64,000 bases of DNA from an uncultured Pseudomonadales bacterium (GTDB lineage Bacteria; Pseudomonadota; Gammaproteobacteria; Pseudomonadales; Pseudohongiellaceae), in assembly GCA_943789485.1 (NCBI GenBank), contig CALSUH010000019.1, positions 1-64,000 on the forward strand, read 5' to 3'. This document shows positions 1-8,829 of this stretch, one piece after another. How positions within the stretch are numbered: the first letter of the stretch is position 1; each line of letters starts with the position of its first letter. The notes under the pieces are model-generated. The model was not told the DNA's origin, made no database searches, and worked only from the letters and a program-made list of their open reading frames with translations. The position numbers were made by a program, and so were the translations under genes.

Positions 1-118
1 TATCCAACATTTGAATTTGTTGTGTGCTATCGGGCCGGGCTTCAACCGCTAGGCCAACTGTTGAGAATGCCAACAGGACAGCGACCATCGCTAGTCTAGG
101 AATGGCTAGTCTATTCAT
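1..118 (-). CDS. Partial secreted protein, N-terminus only
   Basis: The reverse strand opens with ATG at 116-118 behind a good ribosome site (GAGGAAA, 6 bases upstream) and stays open to the window edge, giving about 39 codons. The start MNRLAIPRLAMVAVLLAFST looks like a signal peptide: positive start, hydrophobic core, and GLAVEA as a possible cleavage region. No functional domain is visible. Related genomes often carry a short ComEA-type helix-hairpin-helix protein near pyrF, but nothing here shows that motif, so this identity is only a guess. Confidence 0.5.
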   Translation of the reverse strand, partial: MNRLAIPRLAMVAVLLAFSTVGLAVEARPDSTQQIQMLD

Positions 119-200
119 AGTAATTTCCTCATCGCTAAAATTAACAAACAAAAGTTAAGTGAAAACAGCCTTGACTGTTTCCTATAGCTTAGTAAAGAAA

Positions 201-935
201 TTAGCTAACGCTAGCTATGACAGAATTAAATTCCAATAGAGCCTCAAGGGGTGAATCAGCTTCAGTAATGGGTCGGCCAACAACGAGATAGTTACTTCCG
301 CTGCGCATCGCTTCTGCAGGACCGAGAACACGCTTCTGATCACCTGTAGCATCGCTTGCGCGACGTATCCCGGGCGTAACTAGGCAGAATTCCTCAGGCA
401 ATTGCGCCCTCAGTAGGCGCGTCTCTGCAGCAGAACAGACAACACCGTCTAAACCAGAATCGCGGGTAAGGAATGCCAACTTACTCACCTGTTCTTCTGG
501 GCTACAGTCGATACCTACCTGTTTCAGGTCAATCTGCGCCAAGCTAGTCAATACGGTAACCGCTATTAGCTTTGGTCGCTGACTTCCAAATTCGAGCAAA
601 GCCTCTCGCGCCGCTTCCATCATAGCCCGACCGCCAAAAGCATGAACATTCAGCATCCAGACCCCCATGTTTCCGGCCACGTTCACAGCCTTAGCCACGG
701 TATTCGGGATATCGTGGAACTTTAAATCGAGAAATACTTCGAAACCGCGGTCCTGTATTTGTTTAAGCAATTCGGGGCCACAGGCCGTATACAATTCCTT
801 GCCAATCTTAAGGCGGCAAAGCTTGGGATCTAAGCCATCAATTAGATTGAGGGCAGCCTTGGCCGAATTAAAGTCTAAAGCCACTATTATTCTTTTTTTC
901 ACAGGTACTCCGCTACTACTCACTGTTTTTAACAT
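201..935 (-). CDS. pyrF: Orotidine 5'-phosphate decarboxylase
   Basis: Decarboxylates OMP to UMP, the last step of pyrimidine synthesis, in the cytosol. At 244 residues it is close to the E. coli enzyme. The first strand VALDF (about 18-22), the substrate lysine in RLKIGKE (41-47) and the catalytic stretch [11 protein letters not shown] (70-80) are all present, as is the C-terminal phosphate-binding [10 protein letters not shown]. It lies 12 bases after lapB on the same strand, so it is probably co-transcribed with lapA-lapB. The first 13 residues are poorly conserved, so the start may be a few codons further in. pyrC sits elsewhere in this window. Confidence 0.96.
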   Translation of the reverse strand: MLKTVSSSGVPVKKRIIVALDFNSAKAALNLIDGLDPKLCRLKIGKELYTACGPELLKQIQDRGFEVFLDLKFHDIPNTVAKAVNVAGNMGVWMLNVHAFGGRAMMEAAREALLEFGSQRPKLIAVTVLTSLAQIDLKQVGIDCSPEEQVSKLAFLTRDSGLDGVVCSAAETRLLRAQLPEEFCLVTPGIRRASDATGDQKRVLGPAEAMRSGSNYLVVGRPITEADSPLEALLEFNSVIASVS

Positions 936-947
936 TGTAGTTTGAAA

Positions 948-2150
948 CTACTGCTTAGAAGCACTACTTACTTGCCGATTCGACAACTCACCAATAGGCT
1001 GACAATTGTCCCATTGTTTACAACTGGGGCACATCCAAAAGAGATTCTTGGTCTCAAAGCCGCAGTGATGACAGCAGTACTCCAAGCTTCCCTTAGCCTG
1101 TTGTTTCACGCGATTTAACAATGATTCTAGGCTACTAGCAACGTTCTCATCCACTGCCTGTAATTGCAATCCTAAGAGTTCAAGCAAGGCTTTCTGCGAT
1201 GGCGAGTGCTCAAGATGCTCTCTGAGCAGAGCAATCGCCTCGACGCTATCTGACGCCTTGACCAGCATCAGCGCTGCTTCGGTGCTTGAGTCTTCTAGCA
1301 CCATTTCCCTGAGTAGTATTTCAAACTCAGCTCTAGATCCGAGGCGCACATGACAGAACTCCAATGGCTCAAGTAATTGGGAGATAAATACCGGCTTTGC
1401 CGCTCGAACACGCAGCAATTCTTTTATGGCCGCCTTATAATTCCCTTCACGCTGCTCGATATCCGCTAGCAGGAGCATTGCCCGAATGCTCTTGCGCTGG
1501 AATGTAAACGCGCGCTTTATTTTCGCCCGGGCTTGAGTCGATTGATTATTATGGTGATATTGTTCTGCCATTTCGCAGCAATAGTGCGCCGCTGCACCTA
1601 ACAATATTGGGTCTTTTGTAAAGCGCACATTTTTTAACAATTGCGATGAGCAAGCTATGGCGTTTTCCCATTCCTTTTCTGTCTGGTAGATGGTGATCAG
1701 CTGTCGAAGCGCATCCCATTTGGCGTCCCCTCCTTCGTTCAAAACCTCTTTTAACAGACGCTCCGCTCTATCGAGCATTCCGGCTGCAATATAGTTGAGT
1801 GCTAGTTGCAAGCGAATCAAGTTAGAAAGGTCGCGCTCTAGATTCGGTCTGGCGAGCAACGCTTGGTGAACATTGATGGCCTTATCGACCTTGCCTCGCC
1901 TTCTCAGAAGAGCCCCAAGCGCCAGATGTGATTCGATTGTTTGGCTATTTATTTCCAGGGCTGTGATGAATGCATCTATTGCCTCATCGGGCTCGTCGTT
2001 AAGCAGATAATTTAGCCCTACGAAGTAATCTTGAGACGAGCCTGAGTTTGAAGCTTTGACCCGAGCAGGTTTCGACGAGCCGAGTCTAGCTAACAGCCAC
2101 CCTGCTATAGTGGCTATTAGTAACTGTAAGTAGAACATCAAGCTTTCCAT
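948..2150 (-). CDS. lapB: Lipopolysaccharide assembly protein B (TPR plus rubredoxin-like domain)
   Basis: LapB (YciM) is an inner-membrane protein facing the cytosol. In E. coli it controls LPS synthesis through FtsH-dependent turnover of LpxC. This 400-residue protein has an N-terminal membrane segment (about 4-20, FYLQLLIATIAGWLLARLG), a long run of TPR helices (about 40-345), and a C-terminal rubredoxin-like zinc or iron knuckle with two CxxC pairs (CCHHCGF and CPSCKQW). It sits 13 bases after lapA, the usual partner order. Length and domain order match the family. Confidence 0.94.
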   Translation of the reverse strand: MESLMFYLQLLIATIAGWLLARLGSSKPARVKASNSGSSQDYFVGLNYLLNDEPDEAIDAFITALEINSQTIESHLALGALLRRRGKVDKAINVHQALLARPNLERDLSNLIRLQLALNYIAAGMLDRAERLLKEVLNEGGDAKWDALRQLITIYQTEKEWENAIACSSQLLKNVRFTKDPILLGAAAHYCCEMAEQYHHNNQSTQARAKIKRAFTFQRKSIRAMLLLADIEQREGNYKAAIKELLRVRAAKPVFISQLLEPLEFCHVRLGSRAEFEILLREMVLEDSSTEAALMLVKASDSVEAIALLREHLEHSPSQKALLELLGLQLQAVDENVASSLESLLNRVKQQAKGSLEYCCHHCGFETKNLFWMCPSCKQWDNCQPIGELSNRQVSSASKQ

Positions 2151-2163
2151 AGCAATCTACTAG

Positions 2164-2490
2164 CTACTTCTTCGTATCCTGCAGCGACGGTGAGTGAAGA
2201 TTCGAGACTTTCTCTTCTGCCTCGATGAGCGCTTTCGTTAACCTACGAATCTCAACTCGCGACTTTACATTCCTAAACAGTCCTAAACCGAGGAGCAATC
2301 CCAATAAGCCGCCTGATACAAACGCACCAATTATCCACACGGACACCGGCTGTGGCTGGAACTGCCATGAGCCGACACCGATGGTCACGGGGACTGAATT
2401 ATAATAGGTAAAAGTAACGCTAACTGCGAACACGAGTAACAGGAAAAAGCCAGAAAGCAATTGAGTAAGCTGGCGCATCGAAAATACCAT
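2164..2490 (-). CDS. lapA: Lipopolysaccharide assembly protein A (DUF1049)
   Basis: Small inner-membrane partner of LapB. It has two hydrophobic segments (about 9-29 and 50-70) separated by a short periplasmic loop, followed by a charged cytoplasmic helix (VEIRRLTKALIEAEEKVSNL) that could form a coiled coil. This is the DUF1049/LapA layout. A second methionine four codons in (start at 2478) is an equally good start; neither has a clear Shine-Dalgarno. The gene lies between ihfB and lapB, as in many gammaproteobacteria. Confidence 0.88.
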   Translation of the reverse strand: MVFSMRQLTQLLSGFFLLLVFAVSVTFTYYNSVPVTIGVGSWQFQPQPVSVWIIGAFVSGGLLGLLLGLGLFRNVKSRVEIRRLTKALIEAEEKVSNLHSPSLQDTKK

Positions 2491-2625
2491 TCAGGCTTGA
2501 AACGTTGTATTAAGTTCGAAAACGTATCGAACTCGTAGTAATGACTGAATTTCGCCTCGTACAACCAAAAACGGCATAACCTCAATGGCCATGCCGCGTG
2601 ATTTACAAAAGCCGAAAGTTTCTAT

Positions 2626-2928
2626 CTAACTGTGTGATTCTACCAGCATGCTGGTATTAACACGATCGCGCAGCTCCTTACCCGGTTTGAAGTGGGGAAC
2701 GTACTTTCCGCTCAACGCTACTGGCGTTCCAGTTTTTGGGTTTCGCCCAATACGTGGAACACGGTAGTGCAATGAGAAACTACCAAAACCTCTGATTTCT
2801 ATTCTTTCGCCTTCAGATAAGACCTGAGACATGTATTCAATAACTGCCTTTACCGCGAGCTCTACGTCTTTCGAAGAAAGTTGCGTTTGCTTTGCAGTGA
2901 TGCGATCTATCAGTTCAGATTTAGTCAT
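2626..2928 (-). CDS. ihfB: Integration host factor subunit beta
   Basis: DNA-bending nucleoid protein that pairs with IhfA. Its 100 residues match the HU/IHF fold: [10 protein letters not shown] start, the IHF-beta stretch [12 protein letters not shown], and the DNA-intercalating arm around RIGRNPKTG with the proline at its tip. It lies directly downstream of rpsA, as in E. coli and Pseudomonas, where the two may share transcription. The start follows a GGGGACAACC leader, a plausible ribosome site. No unusual residues were seen. Confidence 0.96.
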   Translation of the reverse strand: MTKSELIDRITAKQTQLSSKDVELAVKAVIEYMSQVLSEGERIEIRGFGSFSLHYRVPRIGRNPKTGTPVALSGKYVPHFKPGKELRDRVNTSMLVESHS

Positions 2929-3113
2929 GGTTGTCCCCTGTCCTAGTACGACCGACGGTTCGTATTGCCGTTTTGCCTTCGGGTATCCTAGCCTAACACA
3001 AATATCTAGCCAGTTTGAATCAGGAAGTAACGCAAAGTACTGATAAATCTAGCATGTTCTCCTGCATCGTAATCAAACGCTGCTGATCGCGACGCAGGAT
3101 AAAACAACTGTTG

Positions 3114-4787
3114 CTAGTTCTTATCCATCTCAGCCTTGATCAGATCGCCAATAGTACCAGGAGAAACATCAGCGACTTCGGTCTTATGGTCTTTAATCGC
3201 GCTCTTCTCATCATCGATCTCAATCGCCTTAACCGAGAGGCTAAGCATGCGATTCTTGCGATCAACACTAACGAGCTTAACTTCGATCTCAGAACCTTCT
3301 GTCAATACAGTACGCGCATCTTCCACTTTATCGCGGCTGATTTCTGAGGAGCGCAACATACCTTCAACACCCTCTTTCAACGTGATAATCGCCGATTTCG
3401 CTTCTACTGATGTAACGGTGCCCTTCACGATGCTGCCTTTCTCAAACTCGCCAGCGTAGTTCATAAAAGGATCGTCTTCTAATTGCTTCACACCCAAGGA
3501 GATACGCTCTCGCTCTGGATCGATAGACAGGATAACAGTCTCTATCTCGTCGCCTTTCTTGAATGCACGCACAGCTTCTTCGCCAGGTTCATCCCAAGAT
3601 ATATCTGAAAGGTGCACCAGACCATCGATGTTTCCATCTAAGCCGATGAATATTCCAAAATCGGTAATCGATTTAATGCTGCCGGATATCTTGTCGCCTT
3701 TCTTACAGTTCTCAGCAAATCCGTCCCAAGGGTTCTGGAAGCATTGCTTGATACCAAGAGAGATACGACGACGTTCTTCGTCAATATCCAAGACCATAAC
3801 ATCGACTTCATCCCCAAGATTAACAACCTTAGAAGGATGAATATTCTTGTTCGTCCAATCCATTTCAGACACGTGCACCAGACCTTCAACACCCTCTTCC
3901 AGCTCGGCGAAACAACCGTAGTCTGTAAGATTAGTAACAATGGCCTTAACCTGAGTCTTCTCTGGGTAACGCGCCTTTATAGCAACCCATGGATCTTCAC
4001 CCAGCTGCTTAAGTCCTAGAGAAACACGATTACGGTCTCTATCGTACTTCAATACCTTAACGTCGATCTCATCACCAACATTCACGATCTCATTTGGATG
4101 CTTGATGCGCTTCCAAGACATGTCAGTAATGTGTAGCAGGCCATCAACACCGCCCAGGTCAACAAAGGCACCGTAGTCAGTAAGGTTCTTAACGATACCC
4201 TTGACGGACATACCTTCTTGTAGCTTCTCAAGAAGAGCATCTCTTTCTTCTGTGCTCACAGACTCAAGAACTGCGCGCCTAGATACCACGACGTTGTTGC
4301 GCTTACGGTCAAGCTTAATTAGTCTAAATTCAAGTAACTGTCCTTCTAGATGCAGCGTATCTCTTACTGGTCGAACATCGACCAAGGACCCTGGTAGGAA
4401 GGCTCTGATATTGTTCAAATCGACTGTGAAACCACCTTTCACCTTACCGTTGATGATACCGGTTACGATATCATTCTTCTCGTGCGCCGCCTCAAGCTCC
4501 ATCCAGGATTCAGCACGCTTGGCTTTTTCACGGGATAGTTTAGTGGCACCGGTACCGTCTTCTACAGTTTCAAGCGCAACTTTAACTTCGTTGCCAACTT
4601 CTATAGAGAAGTTACCTTGCTCGTCGAGGAATTCAATGCGGGGAATAACGCCTTCGGATTTGAGGCCGGCGTGGACAGTTACCCAGTCCGAATCTATTTC
4701 TATAACGGTGCCGGTTACGATGGCACCTGGGTTCATGTCTATTTCAGTTAGGGATTGTTCGAATAGCTCTGCAAAATTTTCGCTCAT
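3114..4787 (-). CDS. rpsA: 30S ribosomal protein S1
   Basis: Binds mRNA on the small subunit and helps start translation on weak leaders. I place the start at the ATG at 4785-4787 ([13 protein letters not shown]), which matches the family; the open frame runs 25 codons further upstream but that extension looks non-coding. The resulting 557 residues hold six S1 repeats, recognisable by repeated phrases such as [20 protein letters not shown] and [10 protein letters not shown] followed by GLVH and RISLGIKQ. It lies between cmk and ihfB, the standard gammaproteobacterial order. Confidence 0.97.
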   Translation of the reverse strand: MSENFAELFEQSLTEIDMNPGAIVTGTVIEIDSDWVTVHAGLKSEGVIPRIEFLDEQGNFSIEVGNEVKVALETVEDGTGATKLSREKAKRAESWMELEAAHEKNDIVTGIINGKVKGGFTVDLNNIRAFLPGSLVDVRPVRDTLHLEGQLLEFRLIKLDRKRNNVVVSRRAVLESVSTEERDALLEKLQEGMSVKGIVKNLTDYGAFVDLGGVDGLLHITDMSWKRIKHPNEIVNVGDEIDVKVLKYDRDRNRVSLGLKQLGEDPWVAIKARYPEKTQVKAIVTNLTDYGCFAELEEGVEGLVHVSEMDWTNKNIHPSKVVNLGDEVDVMVLDIDEERRRISLGIKQCFQNPWDGFAENCKKGDKISGSIKSITDFGIFIGLDGNIDGLVHLSDISWDEPGEEAVRAFKKGDEIETVILSIDPERERISLGVKQLEDDPFMNYAGEFEKGSIVKGTVTSVEAKSAIITLKEGVEGMLRSSEISRDKVEDARTVLTEGSEIEVKLVSVDRKNRMLSLSVKAIEIDDEKSAIKDHKTEVADVSPGTIGDLIKAEMDKN

Positions 4788-4940
4788 TATTAATTCCAAT
4801 ATTTTCAGTAAGTTACAATTCACACTTAGTGTGCATAGCAACTTGCCGTGTACCAGTTTCACGGGGTGATTGCATTAAGTTCCAAGACTGCCGATTCTGG
4901 GGATGCAGTCTTAAAACGATTTTCCTACTACGTTCCTCCG

Positions 4941-5615
4941 CTATGCCAAGGGGTAGTGTTCCAGGACTTGCTTAACTACCTGATCGATAGTCAAATCCGT
5001 TGTATCTATTACGATGGCGTCTTCAGCAGGTTTGAGCGGAGAGATGACGCGCTCAGTGTCGCGCCGGTCCCGCTCTTTTAGGTCTCGCAAAAGGGCGGGC
5101 AGAATAGCATCAATACCCTTACCTATCAACTGCTTATATCGCCTCTGTGCCCTCGCATCCAGGCTGGCTGTTAAGAAAATTTTAAGCGTCGCATCAGGGA
5201 ATACAGTAGTCCCCATATCCCTGCCGTCTGCGATCAGACCCGGGCCTATCCGAAAGGCCAGTTGACGCTGGAACAGAGCCTCTCTTGCCGCCTCAATGGC
5301 GCCAACCTTTGATGCCAGGTCACTGCCTAGATCGGTGCGAATGGCGAGACTTACATCCTCACCATCTAGCCAGACGCTGCCCTCACCGCTGATTCCAAAC
5401 TGTATATCTAACTCCCTAGCAAGATTTGCCACCGCTGATGGGACCGAGAGGTCAACACCATAACGATCACAGGCTATGCCTAAAACACGATACAGCGCAC
5501 CACTATCGAGCAAGGAAAAGCCCAAAGATTCGGCTACACGGGAGGCTATGGTTCCCTTTCCGGAGCCCGAGGGTCCATCTATTGTTATGACGGGAGGTTT
5601 ATTCATCAAAGACAC
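4941..5615 (-). CDS. cmk: Cytidylate kinase
   Basis: Phosphorylates CMP and dCMP to the diphosphates. The P-loop GPSGSGKG is at residues 14-21, the nucleotide-binding RDMGTTVFPDA is in the middle, and the lid arginines RRYKQL and RDRRDTER follow. The 224-residue length is standard. A start three codons later (MNKPPVITIDG) is possible. The gene follows the tyrA-aroA fusion by 19 bases and precedes rpsA, so it probably lies in one operon that couples aromatic synthesis, nucleotide supply and translation. Confidence 0.96.
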   Translation of the reverse strand: MSLMNKPPVITIDGPSGSGKGTIASRVAESLGFSLLDSGALYRVLGIACDRYGVDLSVPSAVANLARELDIQFGISGEGSVWLDGEDVSLAIRTDLGSDLASKVGAIEAAREALFQRQLAFRIGPGLIADGRDMGTTVFPDATLKIFLTASLDARAQRRYKQLIGKGIDAILPALLRDLKERDRRDTERVISPLKPAEDAIVIDTTDLTIDQVVKQVLEHYPLA

Positions 5616-5634
5616 TTTAGCAATGTTCTTGCTC

Positions 5635-7848
5635 TCACTTAATGGCGGAAACCCGCATACCTACTCTTGTGGCAAGTTCCACGAAATTCGGAAATGAGGT
5701 GGCAACGTTCGCGCAGTTCGCTATATCGATGGACGACTCGGCGCGCAGACCTGCTACGGTAAAGGCCATGGCGATTCTATGGTCTCCAAAGCTGTCTACA
5801 GTTGCGCCTGCCATTGGTCCCCCGGTAATCTTGATGCCATCGTCGAAAGTTTCCACGGTAACTCCAAGTTTCTCCAATCCCTGCGCCATCGCATCGAGTC
5901 GATCGCTCTCTTTCACACGCAGCTCCGCAGCACCATGCAGCAGCGTATCTCCTTCGGCACAGGCGGCAGCAATAAATAGAACTGGGAATTCGTCTATAGC
6001 TAGAGGTATTTGAGCTTCGCTAATAACAATACCCTTCAGCGGCTTGTAGCGCACACGCAAGTCGGCAACCGGTTCGCCGCCAACAAGCCTCTCATTGCTA
6101 CGTTCGATGTTCGCACCCATATCACGCAATATATTTAGGACACCAATCCGCGTCGGATTCACCCCGACGTGGTGCAGCGTAAGATCTGAACCTGGGGTTA
6201 TTGCCGCAGCGACCACAAAGAATGCGGCAGAAGATATATCTGCCGGCACGTCGATCTCCGTTGCCTGTAAATCTGCACCGCCGACGACTGCCGAGACGCC
6301 CTCTTTTGCATCTACAGAAACATTGTAGCCGAAACCTTGCAACATCCGCTCCGTATGATCACGACAAGGCGCCGGCTCAAAAATTGTCGTATCGCCGGTC
6401 GCGTACAATCCTGCGAGCAACAGACAGGACTTTATCTGAGCGCTGGCAATCGGCATTTCGTAAGTGATGCCCTTTAATTTCGACCCGCGAATCTTTAGAG
6501 GTGGAGTGCCAGAATCACCCGTATCGATATTTGCCCCCATAGACCGAAGTGGCACAGCAACACGGTTCATCGGTCGCTGAATGAGCGACTCATCACCGGT
6601 TAACTCGCTATCGAAAGATTGCGCTGCTAAAAGGCCAGCCAATAGACGCATCGCCGTACCTGAGTTACCCATGTACAAAGTCTTACGCGGCGCCCTCAAC
6701 CCGTTCTTTCCTACGCCGTATATAGTAAGCTCTCCATTTTCTGGCCCAACTATGGTTACCCCCATCTCGCGAAATGCTGCCACAGTATTTAGCGCGTCTT
6801 CGCCTTCAAGAAAACCGGTGACACGTGTTACGCCGTTTGCAATCGAAGCCAAAATAATGGAACGATGCGAAATTGATTTGTCCCCAGCGACGCGAATTGA
6901 TCCTGCCACTTGCCCACCAGGTTGAACACTAAAACTGAGCTGATTGCTTATCATTTCTTCTTGCTTCTTTGGTTTAAAATGCTGACTAATAAAATTTTCG
7001 CGCGCCTGTTTCGCGGCCCCAAATGATTCTTCTAGTTTTTCATGCTCCTGTTTTTGTATTGCCTTTTTAAAAGTCAAAAGGCTCTGTATGTAGTCATCGA
7101 GTACTTTCTCGACCGCCGCCGAGTTAGCAACGAATATATCGGCCCACATTTTTGCGTCGCTGGAAGCAAGTCGACTAAAATCGGCGAACCCACCAGCGGC
7201 GTAGCGAAAAATATCCTCACTCTGTTCTTGCTTGAGGAGCACATCAACGATGGCATAGGCAAGTAAATGCGGGAGATGACTAGTCGCCGCGAGCACTTCG
7301 TCATGCCTTACACGCGTCATTCCTAGCACGTTTGCACCAAGCTCTCTCCACAATGAATTAATAGTGGCAACAGAGTCTGCCGAGTTTCCTGCGTGCGGTG
7401 TTAGAATTACGTTTCTTTGCTCAAATAGGTCATCTACCGACGCGGAATAGCCACTCTGCTCAGAACCTGCGATAGGATGGGCGGGCACAAAGTTCGCGAG
7501 AGCTTCCTCTGAAAATTGCTGGCTGGAGGTAAAAATATGCGACTTAACGCTTGCCACATCCGTTATTAGAGCGGATGGGGCGATAAACTTAAGTAGTTCT
7601 GGCAAAAGTTCACACACTGTCAGTGGTGGCACGGCAAGGATAATAATGTCTGCCTGGGGGCACAGAGTTTCCAAATCGCCACTGTGAGATACGACACCGT
7701 CGTCCACAGCTAGCTGTAATGCCTGCGCATCTGTATCACATGCAATTATTAGTCGTTTTGGATTTGCTTTCTTTAGCCCGCGCGCGATAGAGCCGCCAAT
7801 CATTCCTAGGCCGACAATTAATACTACATTGTTCTTACTATCATTCAT
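5635..7848 (-). CDS. tyrA-aroA: Bifunctional prephenate dehydrogenase / EPSP synthase
   Basis: A single 737-codon frame joins two enzymes. Residues about 1-295 are a TyrA-type dehydrogenase: NAD-binding GLGMIGGSIARGLKK near the N-terminus and the catalytic AHPIAGSEQSG segment. Residues about 305-737 are AroA, which makes 5-enolpyruvylshikimate-3-phosphate: AGDKSISHRS, GNSGTAMRLL and the late KESDR and DHRIAMAF motifs. The same fusion occurs in Pseudomonas. The TyrA part has no chorismate mutase domain. It lies 41 bases after pheA and 19 before cmk. In Pseudomonas a hisC copy lies between pheA and this gene; it is absent here. Confidence 0.95.
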   Translation of the reverse strand: MNDSKNNVVLIVGLGMIGGSIARGLKKANPKRLIIACDTDAQALQLAVDDGVVSHSGDLETLCPQADIIILAVPPLTVCELLPELLKFIAPSALITDVASVKSHIFTSSQQFSEEALANFVPAHPIAGSEQSGYSASVDDLFEQRNVILTPHAGNSADSVATINSLWRELGANVLGMTRVRHDEVLAATSHLPHLLAYAIVDVLLKQEQSEDIFRYAAGGFADFSRLASSDAKMWADIFVANSAAVEKVLDDYIQSLLTFKKAIQKQEHEKLEESFGAAKQARENFISQHFKPKKQEEMISNQLSFSVQPGGQVAGSIRVAGDKSISHRSIILASIANGVTRVTGFLEGEDALNTVAAFREMGVTIVGPENGELTIYGVGKNGLRAPRKTLYMGNSGTAMRLLAGLLAAQSFDSELTGDESLIQRPMNRVAVPLRSMGANIDTGDSGTPPLKIRGSKLKGITYEMPIASAQIKSCLLLAGLYATGDTTIFEPAPCRDHTERMLQGFGYNVSVDAKEGVSAVVGGADLQATEIDVPADISSAAFFVVAAAITPGSDLTLHHVGVNPTRIGVLNILRDMGANIERSNERLVGGEPVADLRVRYKPLKGIVISEAQIPLAIDEFPVLFIAAACAEGDTLLHGAAELRVKESDRLDAMAQGLEKLGVTVETFDDGIKITGGPMAGATVDSFGDHRIAMAFTVAGLRAESSIDIANCANVATSFPNFVELATRVGMRVSAIK

Positions 7849-7889
7849 TGCTGTGGTTGATTAAATCGTTACGAACAATTGATTGGATT

Positions 7890-8732
7890 CTATTTGGAAA
7901 GTGGATACGAGCCTAATACCTTCACTTCCACTCCGCCCTGAACTAGAGTGGCAAACAACTTTTTGGTGGCCTCATCAAGCACATGGCCCACGAAATCGAT
8001 GAAGAAAACATACTCCCAAGCTTCTTTCTTCGAAGGTCGTGTTTCTATTTTTGTGAGACTTAACTGAAAGTTCTCGAAAGGTTCTAACACGCGAAACAAA
8101 GCACCTGGCTTATTCTCTGTGTAGACCAAAATACTCGTCTTGTCCGAACCGGTAACATCAGTATCGGCCAATGCCAACACTAGGAATCGCGTGCGATTAT
8201 TGGCCATATCTTGTATTCGGCGATCTAAGCTTTGCAAGTTATACAATTGACCCGCCAATTCACTCGCTATAGCAGCAGTGCCAAAGTCTGCTAGGGCACG
8301 AATAGCGGCCTCTGCGTTGCTCGGGCATTCAACCTGCTCTGCTTCTGGAAAATTCTTCGTCAGATAACCACGACACTGCGCAAGAGACTGCTTGTGCGCC
8401 ACAATTTTTTTTATAGCCGACTTTGATGTGTTCTCTCGCACTAGCAAGCTATGTTCGATAGATACGATTTGCTCACCGACTATCTTGGCTGAACTGTCTA
8501 CAAGACAATCTTGCGTGTTATTTATCGCGCCCTCGGTGGAGTTTTCTACCGGCACAACGCCATAGGCTACTTGCTTGCTCTCAACCGCAGCGAAGACGTC
8601 GTCAATGGACGTACAATTCACGAGCTCAGCTTCGCCGCCAAAAAACGCCAATGCCGCTAACTGCGAATAGGTTCCTTCCGGTCCTAGATAGGCAATCTTG
8701 CCAATCGAACTTATGTCGCTAGTATGACTCAT
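7890..8732 (-). CDS. pheA: Prephenate dehydratase, without chorismate mutase domain
   Basis: Converts prephenate to phenylpyruvate for phenylalanine synthesis. The 280-residue product starts almost at once with the dehydratase domain (AYLGPEGTYSQ, about residues 14-24), has the catalytic NNRTRFLVL motif near 178-186, and ends with an ACT regulatory domain (GALFRVLEPF and IETRPSK) that normally senses phenylalanine. Most gammaproteobacterial PheA proteins carry an extra N-terminal chorismate mutase of about 90 residues. Here gyrA ends only 97 bases upstream and that gap cannot hold one. serC, usually found between gyrA and pheA in Pseudomonas, is also missing. Confidence 0.93.
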   Translation of the reverse strand: MSHTSDISSIGKIAYLGPEGTYSQLAALAFFGGEAELVNCTSIDDVFAAVESKQVAYGVVPVENSTEGAINNTQDCLVDSSAKIVGEQIVSIEHSLLVRENTSKSAIKKIVAHKQSLAQCRGYLTKNFPEAEQVECPSNAEAAIRALADFGTAAIASELAGQLYNLQSLDRRIQDMANNRTRFLVLALADTDVTGSDKTSILVYTENKPGALFRVLEPFENFQLSLTKIETRPSKKEAWEYVFFIDFVGHVLDEATKKLFATLVQGGVEVKVLGSYPLSK

Positions 8733-8782
8733 AGGTCTGGAACAAATTGTTTTGTTGAAAAGGGTGTCTTTTTTAGCACGAA

Positions 8783-8807
8783 CTGCCCACGATTTCTTGA
8801 TGGGCAG
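8783..8807. repeat. Short inverted repeat between gyrA and pheA
   Basis: CTGCCCA (8783-8789) and TGGGCAG (8801-8807) form a 7-bp stem with an 11-base loop in the only gap between gyrA and pheA. In the direction of transcription it is followed by TTCGTGCTAAAAAAG, which is not a U-run, so it does not look like an intrinsic terminator. It may be an mRNA processing or stability hairpin. Confidence 0.4.
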
Positions 8808-8829
8808 GGTGACTGGTCGTTAACTAGTT

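Noticed and set aside
163..180. Terminator after pyrF
   Set aside because: The stem has only six AT-rich pairs and no true T-run in the minus direction.
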